Assembly: GCA_007117525.1 (NCBI GenBank)
Contig: SKGJ01000191.1
Location: 1 to 16,145, forward strand
Direction: 5' to 3'
DNA length: 16,145 nt
Origin: Alkalimonas sp.
Lineage (GTDB): Bacteria; Pseudomonadota; Gammaproteobacteria; Enterobacterales; Alteromonadaceae
Of this stretch, positions 1-8,167 are shown in pieces (positions within the stretch are counted from its first letter, which is position 1; every line of letters starts with the position of its first letter). A program made the position numbers and the translations under genes. The notes below the pieces were generated by a model. That model did no database searches and was not told the origin of the DNA. It was given only the letters and a program-made list of their open reading frames with translations.

Positions 1-70
1 ATTGGTCACTCATACTGATTATTCGTTTGCACGTATCAACACAAGTACCCACACAGATAATTGATTGCTT

Positions 71-84
71 ATTGTTAAAGAGCA
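71..84 (-). promoter_or_regulatory. rrn boxA antitermination site
   Basis: The minus strand reads TGCTCTTTAACAAT, which matches the rrn boxA that the NusB-S10 (NusE) heterodimer binds to assemble the rRNA antitermination complex. It sits about 55 nt after the predicted transcription start and just after a boxB-like hairpin. S10 itself is encoded in this window (rpsJ), as are L4 and S4, which are known to associate with rRNA antitermination complexes. Confidence 0.9.
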
Positions 85-86
85 GT

Positions 87-101
87 GCTTCATTCTGAAG
101 C
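87..101 (-). promoter_or_regulatory. boxB-like hairpin of the rrn leader
   Basis: GCTTCA-TTC-TGAAGC (plus strand) is a perfect 6-bp inverted repeat with a 3-nt loop, 2 nt upstream of boxA in transcription order. Its position relative to boxA is that of boxB in E. coli rrn leaders. Confidence 0.7.
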
Positions 102-145
102 AGGATGACGATGTCGTTGTAACCTCGTCGTCATCAGTGGTGCGC

Positions 146-173
146 ATTATAAGGATCCAAGCAAGGCGATCAA
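146..173 (-). promoter_or_regulatory. rrn P1-type promoter
   Basis: On the minus strand there is a -35 TTGATC (168-173), a 16-bp spacer and a perfect -10 TATAAT (146-151), followed by GCGCACCACTGA. E. coli rrn P1 promoters also use a 16-bp spacer, and the bases after the -10 closely resemble E. coli rrnB P1 (GCGCCACCACTGA). The predicted start is the A at 138. The GC-rich discriminator is the hallmark of ppGpp/DksA-sensitive promoters. A run of six A on the minus strand (178-183) just upstream of the -35 fits a proximal UP element bound by the RpoA C-terminal domain. No convincing second (P2) promoter was found. Confidence 0.85.
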
Positions 174-313
174 GATCTTTTTTGCAGGATCCAACCCAAG
201 CGCTCACTTTCTAAGCAAAGCGTAGTTTTCATAGTCAATTTGTTGGATAAGCGACCAGGTTTAGCAGCCAGGAACACAAGTTGACGCCTGTTGACCTAAA
301 ACCATTCGGACAT

Positions 314-345
314 AAAAAAACCGGGACACAGGTCCCGGTTTTTTT
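314..345 (-). terminator. Intrinsic terminator after rplQ (end of alpha operon), bidirectional
   Basis: A perfect 7-bp GC-rich stem, CCGGGAC (321-327) with GTCCCGG (332-338), has a 4-nt loop and is flanked by seven A on one side and seven T on the other. It therefore works in either direction. It lies 14 nt past the rplQ stop and separates the alpha operon from the rrn promoter about 140 bp further on. Confidence 0.95.
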
Positions 346-358
346 GTTCAAGGGAAGC

Positions 359-760
359 TTACTCAGCAACCGCTTCCTCGACAACAGCTTCTTCGTCCAC
401 TTCTGGACGGTCCACCAGCTCAATGTAACACATTGGCGCGTTGTCACCGGCACGGAAGCCACACTTAATGATACGTGTGTAACCACCTGGGCGGGCATTG
501 TAGCGAGGACCAAGTTCAGTGAACAAGATACCTACAGCTTCTTTATCCTGAGTACGGGCAAAAGCCAAACGGCGGTTTGCCACGCTGTCGTTTTTAGCCA
601 GTGTGATCAAAGGCTCAATAACACGACGCAACTCTTTTGCTTTTGGCAAAGTCGTTTTGATGATTTGATGCTTCACCAACGAGCTTGCCATGTTGCGGAA
701 CATTGCCTGACGATGGCTGCTGTTCCGATTTAATTGACGACCACTCTTACGATGGCGCAT
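359..760 (-). CDS. rplQ: 50S ribosomal protein L17
   Basis: L17 is a large-subunit protein located near the peptide exit tunnel. The 133-residue product opens with the conserved [18 protein letters not shown] segment and continues with the family core. It is about six residues longer than E. coli L17 (127 aa) because of an acidic tail rich in Glu and Val after the conserved core. It is the last gene of the alpha operon, 38 nt after rpoA, with AAGGAA as ribosome binding site, and is followed at once by the 314-345 terminator. The ATG start agrees with the family N-terminus. Confidence 0.98.
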   Translation of the reverse strand: MRHRKSGRQLNRNSSHRQAMFRNMASSLVKHQIIKTTLPKAKELRRVIEPLITLAKNDSVANRRLAFARTQDKEAVGILFTELGPRYNARPGGYTRIIKCGFRAGDNAPMCYIELVDRPEVDEEAVVEEAVAE

Positions 761-786
761 GACCTATTCCTTCTTACTAAACCAGG

Positions 787-800
787 AACCGGATCCGGTT
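787..800. repeat. 14-bp perfect palindrome at the rpoA stop codon
   Basis: AACCGGATCCGGTT is identical on both strands and overlaps the last two bases of the rpoA TAA stop (799-801). In the mRNA it could fold as a 5-bp stem with a GAUC loop. It may be a weak intercistronic hairpin between rpoA and rplQ; no function is established. Confidence 0.5.
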
Positions 801-1788
801 AGTCTTTGTTTACCAGACTGGCTGGCGGCCAGTTCTCAAGGCGCATGCCAAGAGACAGACCACGTGAAGCCAGTACGTCTTTGATTTCGGTAAGCGACTT
901 CTTACCCAGGTTAGGCGTTTTCAACAGCTCAACCTCGGTACGTTGCACCAGATCACCGATGTACTGAATTTGCTCTGCTTTCAGACAGTTAGCAGAACGA
1001 ACCGTTAATTCGAGATCATCGACAGGACGCAACAGAATCGGATCAAACTCCGGCTTCTCTTCGCGCTTCTCTGGCTCACTCTTATCACGCAGCTCTACGA
1101 AGAACTCCAGCTGTTCAGCCAGAATAGTCGCAGCACGACGGATTGCCTCTTCAGGCTCAAGCGTACCATTGGTTTCCATATCGATAACCAGCTTGTCCAA
1201 GTCGGTGCGTTGCTCTACACGCGCCGCTTCAACACTGTAAGCAATACGCTCTACAGGGCTGAAGGAAGCGTCAAGCAACAAGCGGCCAATTGGACGCTCG
1301 TCGTCTTCAGAGGAAAGACGGGCTGATGCCGGCACATAACCACGGCCCTGCTCAACTTTCAGACGCATACTGAACTCAGTATCGCCAGTCAGGTGGCAGA
1401 TCACGTGATCCGGATTGACAATGACAACACCGTCACCGTGCTGGATATCAGCAGCAGTCACAGGGCCAGCACCTTTTTTGGTTAAAGTCAAAGTGACTTC
1501 ATCTTTGTCTTCCAGGCGGAAGGCTAAGCCTTTCAGGTTCAACAGAATATCAATGATATCCTCTTGCACCCCTTCTTTCGAACTGTACTCATGGAGTACG
1601 CCTTCGATCTCAACTTCTGTGACAGCAAAACCTGGCATAGAAGACAGCAGAATACGGCGAAGTGCGTTACCCAAGGTATGTCCGAAACCGCGCTCAAGTG
1701 GTTCCAAAGTAACTTTGGCACGAGTTGGGGTGACTTTGTCGATCCCAACTAATCTCGGCTTAAGGAATTCGGTGACAGAACCCTGCAT
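799..1788 (-). CDS. rpoA: DNA-directed RNA polymerase subunit alpha
   Basis: Alpha dimerises to nucleate RNA polymerase assembly and reads UP elements and activators. The 329-residue length equals E. coli. The N-terminal assembly domain (about 1-230) contains [19 protein letters not shown] charged linker (about 231-249) leads to the C-terminal domain. The DNA-binding residues R264, N267 and C268 sit in LTVRSANC, aligned with E. coli R265, N268 and C269, and the helix-hairpin-helix [16 protein letters not shown] is intact. It is the fourth alpha-operon gene, 24 nt after rpsD, with AGAGGA before the ATG. It is positioned to act on the rrn promoter about 650 bp downstream as well as genome-wide. 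Confidence 0.99.
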   Translation of the reverse strand: MQGSVTEFLKPRLVGIDKVTPTRAKVTLEPLERGFGHTLGNALRRILLSSMPGFAVTEVEIEGVLHEYSSKEGVQEDIIDILLNLKGLAFRLEDKDEVTLTLTKKGAGPVTAADIQHGDGVVIVNPDHVICHLTGDTEFSMRLKVEQGRGYVPASARLSSEDDERPIGRLLLDASFSPVERIAYSVEAARVEQRTDLDKLVIDMETNGTLEPEEAIRRAATILAEQLEFFVELRDKSEPEKREEKPEFDPILLRPVDDLELTVRSANCLKAEQIQYIGDLVQRTEVELLKTPNLGKKSLTEIKDVLASRGLSLGMRLENWPPASLVNKD

Positions 1789-1812
1789 TGTATCCTCTCT
1801 TAATGGTTCGCT

Positions 1813-2433
1813 TTACTTAGAGTAAAGCTCGACGATTAACTGTTCGTTGATGTCAGCAGACAAATCTGAACGCTCAGGAAGACGCTTGAATACACCTTCG
1901 AGCTTAGTCGTGTCTACTTCAACCCAAGTTGGCTTCTCGCGTTGACCAGCCAGCTCCATCGCAGCAGCGATACGAGCTTGCTTCTTGGCTTTTTCACGAA
2001 CAGAAACAACTTGTTCTGGCAATACAGTGAAAGATGGGATGTTGACCACACGACCATTCACCATGATTGCTTTATGGCTGACCAGCTGACGTGCTTCAGC
2101 ACGAGTGCTTGCCAGGCCCATACGGTAAACCACGTTGTCCAACCGTGACTCCAGCAACTGAAGCAGGTTTTCACCGGTGTTACCTTTGATACGAGCAGCT
2201 TCTTTGTAGTAGTTACGGAACTGCTTTTCCAATACGCCATACATACGGCGTACTTTTTGCTTCTCACGCAACTGAATACCGTAATCAGACAAACGACCAC
2301 GACGGGCGCCATGCTGACCAGGAGCAGTTGTTAAGTTACATTTTGAGTCAATTGCCCGCACGCCGCTTTTCAGGAACAGGTCCGTTCCTTCACGGCGACT
2401 TAGCTTGAGCTTAGGGCCCAAATATCTAGCCAT
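1813..2433 (-). CDS. rpsD: 30S ribosomal protein S4
   Basis: S4 is a primary 16S rRNA binder that nucleates 30S assembly. In E. coli it also represses translation of its own operon by binding the alpha leader pseudoknot, a version of which is visible here at 3223-3295. The product is 206 aa, the same as E. coli. It has the [19 protein letters not shown] start and the S4 RNA-binding domain from about residue 94 (LESRLDN) to 160 ([11 protein letters not shown]). It is the third gene of the operon, 33 nt after rpsK, with a GGAGAAAGAAG ribosome-binding region. Confidence 0.99.
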   Translation of the reverse strand: MARYLGPKLKLSRREGTDLFLKSGVRAIDSKCNLTTAPGQHGARRGRLSDYGIQLREKQKVRRMYGVLEKQFRNYYKEAARIKGNTGENLLQLLESRLDNVVYRMGLASTRAEARQLVSHKAIMVNGRVVNIPSFTVLPEQVVSVREKAKKQARIAAAMELAGQREKPTWVEVDTTKLEGVFKRLPERSDLSADINEQLIVELYSK

Positions 2434-2466
2434 CTTCTTTCTCCAATAATCCGTGAAGCGCTGTGA

Positions 2467-2856
2467 TTACACGCGACGTTTTTTAGGTGGACGGCATCCG
2501 TTGTGTGGGATAGGCGTCACGTCGGTGATATTCGTGATACGGAAACCTGCGCCGTTCAATGCACGGATAGCAGATTCACGACCTGGTCCAGGACCATTGA
2601 CGAACACTTCGAGGTTTTTCACACCATATTCTTGCGCAGCTACACCAGCACGCTCTGCAGCTACCTGAGCAGCAAAAGGTGTGGACTTACGAGAGCCGCG
2701 GAAACCTGAACCACCAGCAGTTGCCCAGCACAGAGCGTTGCCCTGGCGGTCAGTGATGGTGACGATGGTGTTGTTGAAAGAAGCATGGATATGAGCCATA
2801 CCGTCTGCAACTTGCTTTTTTACCCGTTTACGAGTACGAACTTGTGCTTTAGCCAT
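2467..2856 (-). CDS. rpsK: 30S ribosomal protein S11
   Basis: S11 sits on the 30S platform near the decoding site and the E-site mRNA. The protein is 129 aa, as in E. coli. It has the core [20 protein letters not shown] and the basic C-terminus [15 protein letters not shown]. The N119-G120 pair in that tail is the site at which E. coli S11 is reported to carry isoaspartate. The gene lies 12 nt after rpsM and is surely cotranscribed with it. Confidence 0.99.
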   Translation of the reverse strand: MAKAQVRTRKRVKKQVADGMAHIHASFNNTIVTITDRQGNALCWATAGGSGFRGSRKSTPFAAQVAAERAGVAAQEYGVKNLEVFVNGPGPGRESAIRALNGAGFRITNITDVTPIPHNGCRPPKKRRV

Positions 2857-2868
2857 AAGTTACCTGCC

Positions 2869-3225
2869 TTATTTCTTAATCGGCTTACGTGGACCTTTAC
2901 GGGTACGCGCATTGGTTTTAGTACGCTGACCACGAACAGGCAAACTACGACGGTGGCGCAAGCCACGGTAACAACCAAGATCCATCAAACGCTTAATGTT
3001 CAATGTCACTTCACGGCGCAAGTCACCTTCAACGGTGTATTTTGCAACTTCTTCACGAAGCGTATCCAACTGTGCATCGCTTAGTGCACTGATTTTGGTA
3101 CTCTCTTCGATACCCGCTGCTGCCAGAATGGCCTGAGCGCGAGTTTTACCGATACCATAAACATAGGTCAACGAGATGACCGCATGTTTATTATCGGGGA
3201 TGTTAATGCCAGCTATACGGGCCAC
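2869..3225 (-). CDS. rpsM: 30S ribosomal protein S13 (GTG start)
   Basis: S13 lies in the 30S head, forms bridges to the 50S subunit and contacts the P-site tRNA. The 118-residue protein matches the E. coli length, with [15 protein letters not shown] at the start, [11 protein letters not shown] in the first third and a basic C-terminal tail for tRNA contact. The initiation codon is GTG, as in E. coli. The choice is supported by an AAGGAG about 8 nt upstream and by the family N-terminus. It is the first gene of the alpha operon, and its start forms the 3' end of the S4-responsive leader. Confidence 0.99.
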   Translation of the reverse strand: MARIAGINIPDNKHAVISLTYVYGIGKTRAQAILAAAGIEESTKISALSDAQLDTLREEVAKYTVEGDLRREVTLNIKRLMDLGCYRGLRHRRSLPVRGQRTKTNARTRKGPRKPIKK

Positions 3226-3295
3226 TAACCTTCTCCTTCACTTAAAATTTATGGGTGCCGATTTGAAAAGCCCGTAAGGATACTCAAATGGCGTC
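3223..3295 (-). promoter_or_regulatory. Alpha-operon leader (S4-binding pseudoknot, Alpha_RBS type)
   Basis: On the minus strand the blocks CCATTTGAGTATCC, CGGGCTTTTCA, an AU-rich stretch and AAGGAG precede the GTG start of rpsM. The first two blocks match, as I recall it, the E. coli alpha-operon leader that folds into a nested pseudoknot around the rpsM ribosome binding site. S4 traps that structure to shut off translation. Identification is by recognition of those words; I did not compute a fold. Confidence 0.85.
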
Positions 3296-3312
3296 TGTTT
3301 TGCAAACAATTC

Positions 3313-3334
3313 GTGGGTCAATTGCTTGACCCAC
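3313..3334 (-). promoter_or_regulatory. Strong hairpin between rpmJ and the alpha leader
   Basis: GTGGGTCAA (3313-3321) and TTGACCCAC (3326-3334) form a perfect 9-bp stem. In the mRNA the loop is GCAA, a stable GNRA tetraloop. The following RNA, GAAUUGUUUGC, is only weakly U-rich, so full termination is doubtful. A processing site, a partial terminator or a barrier between the spc and alpha segments are possible. No convincing separate alpha promoter was found in the 125-nt rpmJ-rpsM gap. Confidence 0.6.
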
Positions 3335-3350
3335 TCGATTGCTTCTGCCG

Positions 3351-3464
3351 TTAGCCTTGGCGCTGTTTGTGCTTTGGCTCGGTGCAGATCACACGCACAA
3401 CGTTGTTGCGCTTGATGATTTTGCAGTTACGGCAGATCTTCTTAACGGAAGCACGTACTTTCAT
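3351..3464 (-). CDS. rpmJ: 50S ribosomal protein L36 (zinc-binding form)
   Basis: L36 is the smallest large-subunit protein and stabilises 23S rRNA near the peptidyl-transferase base. Translation gives 37 residues, beginning [15 protein letters not shown] and ending KHKQRQG. The zinc ligands C11, C14, C27 and H32 are all present (C-x2-C-x12-C-x4-H), so this is the zinc-dependent C+ paralogue. It lies 22 nt after secY at the end of the spc operon, the same place as E. coli rpmJ. The start is the ATG at 3464. Confidence 0.98.
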   Translation of the reverse strand: MKVRASVKKICRNCKIIKRNNVVRVICTEPKHKQRQG

Positions 3465-3486
3465 GACTTCACTCCGCAGTAAGTTC

Positions 3487-4812
3487 TTATCGGCTTACGC
3501 CTTTAAGATTTGCTTTCTTAAGCACAGAATCGTATTGATGCGACATCAAATGAGTCTGTACCTGTGCCATAAAGTCCATAATCACCACAACGATAATCAA
3601 CAAGGATGTACCGCCGAAGTAGAATTGCACATTCCATGCAACCATCATGAACTCGGGTACTAAACAGATAAAGGTAATGTACAACGCACCTGCCAGTGTC
3701 AGACGAGTCATTACTTTATCAATGTATCTGGACGTTTGTTCACCCGGACGGATACCTGGAATAAAGGCACCGGATTTCTTCAGGTTGTCTGCTGTATCGC
3801 GCGGGTTAAACACCAACGCAGTGTAGAAGAAACAGAAGAAAATAATGGCAGCTGCATACAACATAATGTACAGCGGCTGACCCGGAGACAAGGTTAATGC
3901 CAGTTCCTGCAGGAAGTTAGCAACCATGCCCTCACCTGAACCAAACCAAGTAGCAATGGTACCAGGGAACAAAATAATGCTCGATGCGAAAATCGGTGGG
4001 ATAACCCCAGCCATGTTGACTTTCAATGGTAAATGACTGCTTTGCGCGGCAAAGACCTGACGGCCTTGCTGACGCTTGGCATAGTTCACCACGATACGAC
4101 GTTGCCCGCGTTCAAAGAACACCACAAAGGTCGTAATAGCCACCACAATCACAACGATCGCGACCAGTAATAAAAAGTGCAAATCGCCCTGTCGAGCTTG
4201 CTCGATGGTGCCACCTACAGCAGATGGCAGTCCAGCAACGATACCTGCAAAGATTAGCAACGAAATACCATTACCAATACCGCGCTCAGTAATCTGCTCA
4301 CCCAACCACATCAGGAACATGGTACCGGTAACCAAACTAACGATGGCAGTAAAATAGAATGCAAAGCCTGGGTTGATTACCAAGCCTGGCATCATATTCG
4401 GCAAACCGGTCGCAATACCAATCGACTGCAGCGTTGCCAATGCAAGAGTACCATAGCGTGTGTATTGCTGAATTTTACGCTTGCCGGCCTCACCCTCTTT
4501 CTTCAGCTCCGCTAAGTGCGGGTGCACCACCGACAGCAACTGCACGATGATGGACGCTGAGATGTAAGGCATGATGCCAAGCGCAAACACAGAAGCACGC
4601 TCAAGTGCACCACCGCTGAACATGTTAAACATTTCAACGATGGTACCTCGTTGTTGCTCGAATAACTGAGCTAGCACGGCGGCGTCAATTCCAGGAATTG
4701 GCACAAAAGTTCCAAGTCGAAAAACGACTATGGCTAAAAGTACAAACAGCAAGCGCGCTTTCAGCTCGCCAAAACTGCCTTTACTTTTTAAGTCCGAACC
4801 TGGTTTAGCCAT
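3487..4812 (-). CDS. secY: Preprotein translocase subunit SecY
   Basis: SecY is the channel of the SecYEG translocon in the inner membrane. It passes unfolded proteins driven by SecA or by the ribosome. The 441-residue protein shows ten hydrophobic segments, starting around residues 20-40 and 75-97 and ending around 373-393 and 395-418. The plug region lies after the first segment. The cytosolic loop [16 protein letters not shown] contains the arginine equivalent to E. coli R357, which is needed for SecA-driven export. It lies 17 nt after rplO. Its placement in the spc operon couples export capacity to ribosome synthesis. Confidence 0.99.
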   Translation of the reverse strand: MAKPGSDLKSKGSFGELKARLLFVLLAIVVFRLGTFVPIPGIDAAVLAQLFEQQRGTIVEMFNMFSGGALERASVFALGIMPYISASIIVQLLSVVHPHLAELKKEGEAGKRKIQQYTRYGTLALATLQSIGIATGLPNMMPGLVINPGFAFYFTAIVSLVTGTMFLMWLGEQITERGIGNGISLLIFAGIVAGLPSAVGGTIEQARQGDLHFLLLVAIVVIVVAITTFVVFFERGQRRIVVNYAKRQQGRQVFAAQSSHLPLKVNMAGVIPPIFASSIILFPGTIATWFGSGEGMVANFLQELALTLSPGQPLYIMLYAAAIIFFCFFYTALVFNPRDTADNLKKSGAFIPGIRPGEQTSRYIDKVMTRLTLAGALYITFICLVPEFMMVAWNVQFYFGGTSLLIIVVVIMDFMAQVQTHLMSHQYDSVLKKANLKGVSR

Positions 4813-4829
4813 TACGTACTATCCTTTTG

Positions 4830-5264
4830 TTATTCTTCGACTTTTCCACCAGCAGCTTCAATGGCTGAACGAGCGCCTTTGGACACACGCAGACCTTTGA
4901 CAGTCAACGGGCGTGTCACTTCGCCGGACAGAACCACTTTGGCAAATTTGGTGGTGCGTGGGATGATGTTTGCATCCATCAGGGTGCTCAGATCAACCAC
5001 ATCACCTTCAACTTTTGTCAGCTCGTGCAGACGAACTTCAGCGGTAACCAACGACTTACGCGAAGTAAAGCCGAACTTAGGCAAACGCTGTTTCAAAGGC
5101 ATTTGACCGCCTTCGAAGCCTGGACGAACTGAGCCGCCAGAGCGGGATTTTAAACCTTTGTGACCACGGCCACCGGTTTTACCCAGGCCTGAACCGATAC
5201 CACGGCCCAGACGCTTTTTCTCTTTTTTGGCGCCAGCTGCAGGAGAGAGTGTATTTAAAAACAT
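4830..5264 (-). CDS. rplO: 50S ribosomal protein L15
   Basis: L15 is a late-assembly protein that threads a long extended arm into domain II/V of 23S rRNA. The protein has 144 aa, identical in length to E. coli. Its Gly/Arg/Lys-rich N-terminal arm contains [20 protein letters not shown] (about 18-37), followed by the globular domain ending in [11 protein letters not shown]. The gene starts 3 nt after the rpmD stop, so translation of the two is probably coupled. Confidence 0.99.
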   Translation of the reverse strand: MFLNTLSPAAGAKKEKKRLGRGIGSGLGKTGGRGHKGLKSRSGGSVRPGFEGGQMPLKQRLPKFGFTSRKSLVTAEVRLHELTKVEGDVVDLSTLMDANIIPRTTKFAKVVLSGEVTRPLTVKGLRVSKGARSAIEAAGGKVEE

Positions 5265-5267
5265 CGC

Positions 5268-5450
5268 TTACTCCTCCACTTGAACCATGTAGTACACAGC
5301 ATTGATCATGCCGCGAACCGATGGTGTGTCTTCTAATTCAACCGTGTGTCCAATACGACGCAGACCCAAACCACGCAGCGAAGCTTTGTGTTTTGGCAAG
5401 CGACCAATGCTGGACTTGGTCTGAGTTACTTTCACTGTCTTTTTAGCCAT
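5268..5450 (-). CDS. rpmD: 50S ribosomal protein L30
   Basis: L30 is a small alpha/beta protein on the 50S surface that contacts 23S and 5S rRNA regions. The 60-residue product has the motif [20 protein letters not shown] and the [10 protein letters not shown] segment typical of the family. E. coli L30 has 59 residues. It is tightly packed, 6 nt after rpsE and 3 nt before rplO, in the standard spc order. Confidence 0.98.
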   Translation of the reverse strand: MAKKTVKVTQTKSSIGRLPKHKASLRGLGLRRIGHTVELEDTPSVRGMINAVYYMVQVEE

Positions 5451-5456
5451 GGCAGA

Positions 5457-5960
5457 TTACCCCAGAATATCGTCCACGCGCAGGCCACGCTTGGCAGCTA
5501 CCTGAGCTGGTGACTTCACAGAAGCCAAAGCGTCGATAGTGGCGCGAACTACGTTGATTGGGTTGGTAGAGCCGTAGCACTTGGACAGGATGTTTTGAAC
5601 ACCTGCTACTTCCAGTACTGCACGCATGGCACCACCCGCGATCAAACCGGTACCTTCAGAGGCCGGCTGCATGTAGACATTGGAGCCAGAGTGCACACCA
5701 CGCGTTGGGTGATGCAGCGTATGGCCGTTCAATTCTACCTGAGTCATGTTACGACGCGCTTTTTCCATTGCCTTTTGAATGGCAGCAGGTACTTCGCGTG
5801 CTTTACCGTAACCGTAACCTACACGGCCGTTGCCGTCACCGACTACAGTCAGAGCTGTGAAGCTGAAAATACGTCCACCTTTCACAACTTTGGAAACGCG
5901 GTTTACAGCAACCAGCTTTTCTTGCAAATCAGATTGTTGTTTCACTTCTTCGTTAGCCAT
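5457..5960 (-). CDS. rpsE: 30S ribosomal protein S5
   Basis: S5 helps decoding accuracy and mRNA entry on the 30S subunit. At 167 aa it equals E. coli. The N-terminal double-stranded-RNA-binding fold (about 12-78) includes the loop [12 protein letters not shown] (22-33), where spectinomycin-resistance changes map in E. coli; the loop looks wild type. The C-terminal domain contains [20 protein letters not shown]. It lies 9 nt after rplR. Confidence 0.99.
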   Translation of the reverse strand: MANEEVKQQSDLQEKLVAVNRVSKVVKGGRIFSFTALTVVGDGNGRVGYGYGKAREVPAAIQKAMEKARRNMTQVELNGHTLHHPTRGVHSGSNVYMQPASEGTGLIAGGAMRAVLEVAGVQNILSKCYGSTNPINVVRATIDALASVKSPAQVAAKRGLRVDDILG

Positions 5961-5969
5961 GTGCTACTC

Positions 5970-6320
5970 CTAGAACTGAAGACCGGCTTCACGCGCCGCG
6001 TCTGCTAAAGCTTTCACGCGACCATGATACCGGAAGCCGCTACGGTCAAAAGCACAAGCGGTTACGCCTTTGGCAACAGCGCGCTCAGCGACAGCTTTGC
6101 CTACAGCTGCTGCTGCATCAACGTTACCAGTGTACTTTAAAGATTCACGGATGCTGTTCTCAACAGAGGACGCAGCCGCGATCACTTCAGCATTAGGTGC
6201 GATCAGCTGGGCATAGATGTGACGTGGCGTACGATGCACAACCAGGCGATTCGCCCCTTGTTCGATAATAGTTCTGCGTACACGCTTGGCACGACGCAGA
6301 CGAGCAAGTTTCTTATCCAT
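5970..6320 (-). CDS. rplR: 50S ribosomal protein L18
   Basis: L18 binds 5S rRNA and, with L5 and L25, attaches it to the central protuberance. The product is 116 aa (E. coli 117). It has a basic N-terminus ([12 protein letters not shown]), the central [17 protein letters not shown] and the C-terminal signature [20 protein letters not shown]. It starts 9 nt after rplF. Confidence 0.99.
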   Translation of the reverse strand: MDKKLARLRRAKRVRRTIIEQGANRLVVHRTPRHIYAQLIAPNAEVIAAASSVENSIRESLKYTGNVDAAAAVGKAVAERAVAKGVTACAFDRSGFRYHGRVKALADAAREAGLQF

Positions 6321-6329
6321 CTTCCTACC

Positions 6330-6863
6330 CTACTTTTTCTTGGCTTCTTTGCGACGCACGTTTTCATCAGCGTAACGAACACCTTTGCCTTTGTAAGGCT
6401 CTGGTTTACGGTACGCACGGATGTTCGCAGCAACCTGACCAACCAACTGCTTATCGCTGCCTTTGACAACGACTTCAGTCTGGCTTGGGGTCTCAATGGT
6501 GATCCCTTCTGGAATAGCGAAGTTGATCGGGTGTGAGAAACCCAGGTTCATGTTCAGTACTTTGCCTTCGACCTTGGCACGGTAACCAACACCCACCAGC
6601 TCCAGCTTGCGCGTGAAGCCTTCAGTGACACCAGCCACCAGGTTGTTGATCAGAGCACGGGCTGTACCTGCTTGTGCGATAGCGTTAGCGAAACCTTCAC
6701 GTGGCGTGGTCCGAAGCACATCGCCATCGATAACAATTTCTACTGCTGGGTTGACGTTGACCGTCAACTCGCCACTTTTAGCCTTGACTGCTACTTTCTG
6801 GCCGTCCAGATTGATCTGAACACCAGCTGGAATAGCAATGGGGGCTTTTGCTACACGAGACAT
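6330..6863 (-). CDS. rplF: 50S ribosomal protein L6
   Basis: L6 lies near the GTPase-associated region and the sarcin-ricin loop, where elongation factors dock. The 177-residue protein matches E. coli in length. It consists of two tandem L6-type alpha/beta repeats (about 11-82 and 90-164). The second ends in the conserved [19 protein letters not shown] region that contacts rRNA. It lies 14 nt after rpsH. Confidence 0.99.
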   Translation of the reverse strand: MSRVAKAPIAIPAGVQINLDGQKVAVKAKSGELTVNVNPAVEIVIDGDVLRTTPREGFANAIAQAGTARALINNLVAGVTEGFTRKLELVGVGYRAKVEGKVLNMNLGFSHPINFAIPEGITIETPSQTEVVVKGSDKQLVGQVAANIRAYRKPEPYKGKGVRYADENVRRKEAKKK

Positions 6864-6877
6864 AGATTACCCCTCCG

Positions 6878-7270
6878 TTACGCTACGTAGCCGATGATTT
6901 CGCCACCAATCCCAACCTTGCGCGCAGCACGGTCAGTCATCAGCCCTTTGGATGTTGAAACAATAGCAACACCCAAACCACCCATTACTTTTGGCAAAGC
7001 GTCGCGTTTCTTGTAGATACGCAGACCAGGACGGCTGACACGATCAATGGTTTCGATTACAGGCTTGCCCTGGAAATACTTTAAAGTCACTTCCAGCTCA
7101 GGCTTGCCATCTTGTGCTACAGCGAAATCTTCGATGTAACCTTCAGTCTTTAATACATTCGCAATTGCAATCTTCAGCTTCGAAGAAGGCATTTTTACCG
7201 CAACTTTGTTGGCCGTCTGACCGTTGCGGATGCGAGTAAACATATCCGCTACTGGATCTTGTAAACTCAT
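6878..7270 (-). CDS. rpsH: 30S ribosomal protein S8
   Basis: S8 binds helix 21 of 16S rRNA early in 30S assembly. In E. coli it is also the translational repressor of the spc operon, acting near the rplE start. The product is 130 aa, like E. coli. It has [18 protein letters not shown] at the N-terminus and the RNA-binding C-terminal motif [20 protein letters not shown]. It is 21 nt after rpsN. Confidence 0.99.
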   Translation of the reverse strand: MSLQDPVADMFTRIRNGQTANKVAVKMPSSKLKIAIANVLKTEGYIEDFAVAQDGKPELEVTLKYFQGKPVIETIDRVSRPGLRIYKKRDALPKVMGGLGVAIVSTSKGLMTDRAARKVGIGGEIIGYVA

Positions 7271-7291
7271 AGCTCGTTACTCCCGTGATTC

Positions 7292-7597
7292 TTACCAGCT
7301 AGCCTTGCGAAGGCCAGGAATTTCACCGCGCATTGCCGCTTCACGGACTTTGATCCGGCTCATGCCGAACTTGCGCAGGTACCCATGCGGACGACCAGTC
7401 ACGCGGCAACGGTTACGTTGACGGGACGGGCTAGAATCACGCGGTAACGATTGCAGTTGCAGAACTGCAGACCAACGGTCTTCATCAGACGTGGTTGGGT
7501 TTGCAATCAGGTCTTTCAGTGCGTGACGCTTTTCAGCGTATTTGGCTGCCAGCTTTGCACGCTTTTCTTCACGTGCTTTCATTGAATTTTTTGCCAT
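7292..7597 (-). CDS. rpsN: 30S ribosomal protein S14 (long, zinc-free form)
   Basis: S14 is a 30S head protein required for late assembly. At 101 residues it is the long C- form. It carries only one cysteine (in [19 protein letters not shown]), not the CxxC pairs of the 61-residue zinc form, so it should be independent of zinc supply. The L36 encoded nearby is, by contrast, the zinc form. It is 11 nt after rplE. Confidence 0.99.
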   Translation of the reverse strand: MAKNSMKAREEKRAKLAAKYAEKRHALKDLIANPTTSDEDRWSAVLQLQSLPRDSSPSRQRNRCRVTGRPHGYLRKFGMSRIKVREAAMRGEIPGLRKASW

Positions 7598-7608
7598 AAC
7601 CCTACACC

Positions 7609-8148
7609 TTATTTCTTGAATGGGAAGTTAAATGCAGAAAGCAATGCACGGCCTTCATCATCAGAAGCTGCTGACGTAGTAATGGTAATATCCAAACCAC
7701 GTACTGCATCGACTTTGTCGTAGTCGATTTCTGGGAAGATGATTTGCTCACGCACGCCCATGCTAAAATTCCCACGGCCGTCAAAAGACTTAGGGTTAAT
7801 TCCGCGGAAGTCACGGATACGAGGGATCGCAATGGATACCAAACGCTCCAGGAAATCCCACATACGCTCGCCACGCAGAGTGACTTTTGCGCCAATAGGG
7901 TAGCCTTCACGGATTTTGAAACCGGCAACTGATTTGCGCGCTTTAGTGATAAGCGGCTTCTGGCCAGCGATAGCAGTTAAATCTGCTACGGCATTTTCCA
8001 GAATTTTTTTATCAGCAACTGCTTCACCAACACCCATATTGAGTGTGATTTTTTCAATCCGAGGGACTTGCATGACGCTGGTGTAGCCGAACTGTTTCAT
8101 CAGTCCAGGAACTACGGTGTCTTTGTAAATTTCATGCAGTTTCGCCAT
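7609..8148 (-). CDS. rplE: 50S ribosomal protein L5
   Basis: L5 binds 5S rRNA and contacts the P-site tRNA and S13 across the subunit interface. The 179-residue protein equals E. coli in length, with [20 protein letters not shown] at the start and the conserved [20 protein letters not shown] in the middle. It begins 19 nt after rplX behind a GGAG. In E. coli the S8 repressor site covers this rplX-rplE junction and the first rplE codons. The start region here (CGATGGCGAAACTGCATGA) appears well conserved with it, so S8 control is likely by inference. Confidence 0.99.
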   Translation of the reverse strand: MAKLHEIYKDTVVPGLMKQFGYTSVMQVPRIEKITLNMGVGEAVADKKILENAVADLTAIAGQKPLITKARKSVAGFKIREGYPIGAKVTLRGERMWDFLERLVSIAIPRIRDFRGINPKSFDGRGNFSMGVREQIIFPEIDYDKVDAVRGLDITITTSAASDDEGRALLSAFNFPFKK

Positions 8149-8167
8149 CGTATTACTCCAATAGCAA

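Larger units (their letters stand above)
1..138 (-). other. rRNA operon 5' leader (pre-16S), 16S gene beyond left edge
   Basis: This is the transcribed leader of a ribosomal RNA operon running off the left edge. Read on the minus strand, it starts near the A at 138 and passes an 8-bp hairpin (104-111 with 128-135), a boxB-like hairpin (87-101), boxA (71-84) and a boxC-like stretch around 40-63 containing CTGTGTGGGTACTTG. This is the order and wording seen in E. coli rrn leaders. About 70 nt remain between boxA and the window edge, so the mature 16S start should lie shortly outside. No rRNA body sequence is visible inside the window. Confidence 0.85.

Noticed and set aside
207-239. Possible second rrn promoter (TTGACT with a TAGAAA-like -10)
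   Set aside because: It would need a 19-bp spacer and a poor -10; the TATAAT promoter just downstream explains the leader well.
235-513. Minus-strand frame of 92 codons overlapping rplQ in another frame
   Set aside because: It reads through the terminator, overlaps rplQ out of frame and shows no family resemblance.
281-733. Plus-strand frame of 150 codons opposite rplQ
   Set aside because: It runs through the bidirectional terminator and is antisense to rplQ; it has no recognisable domain or ribosome binding site.
3277-3305. Possible alpha promoter TTGCAA-N17-TATCCT
   Set aside because: Its -10 lies inside the conserved alpha leader block, so a transcript from it would lack the 5' half of the S4 pseudoknot. 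The match to consensus is also weak (4 of 6 in each element).
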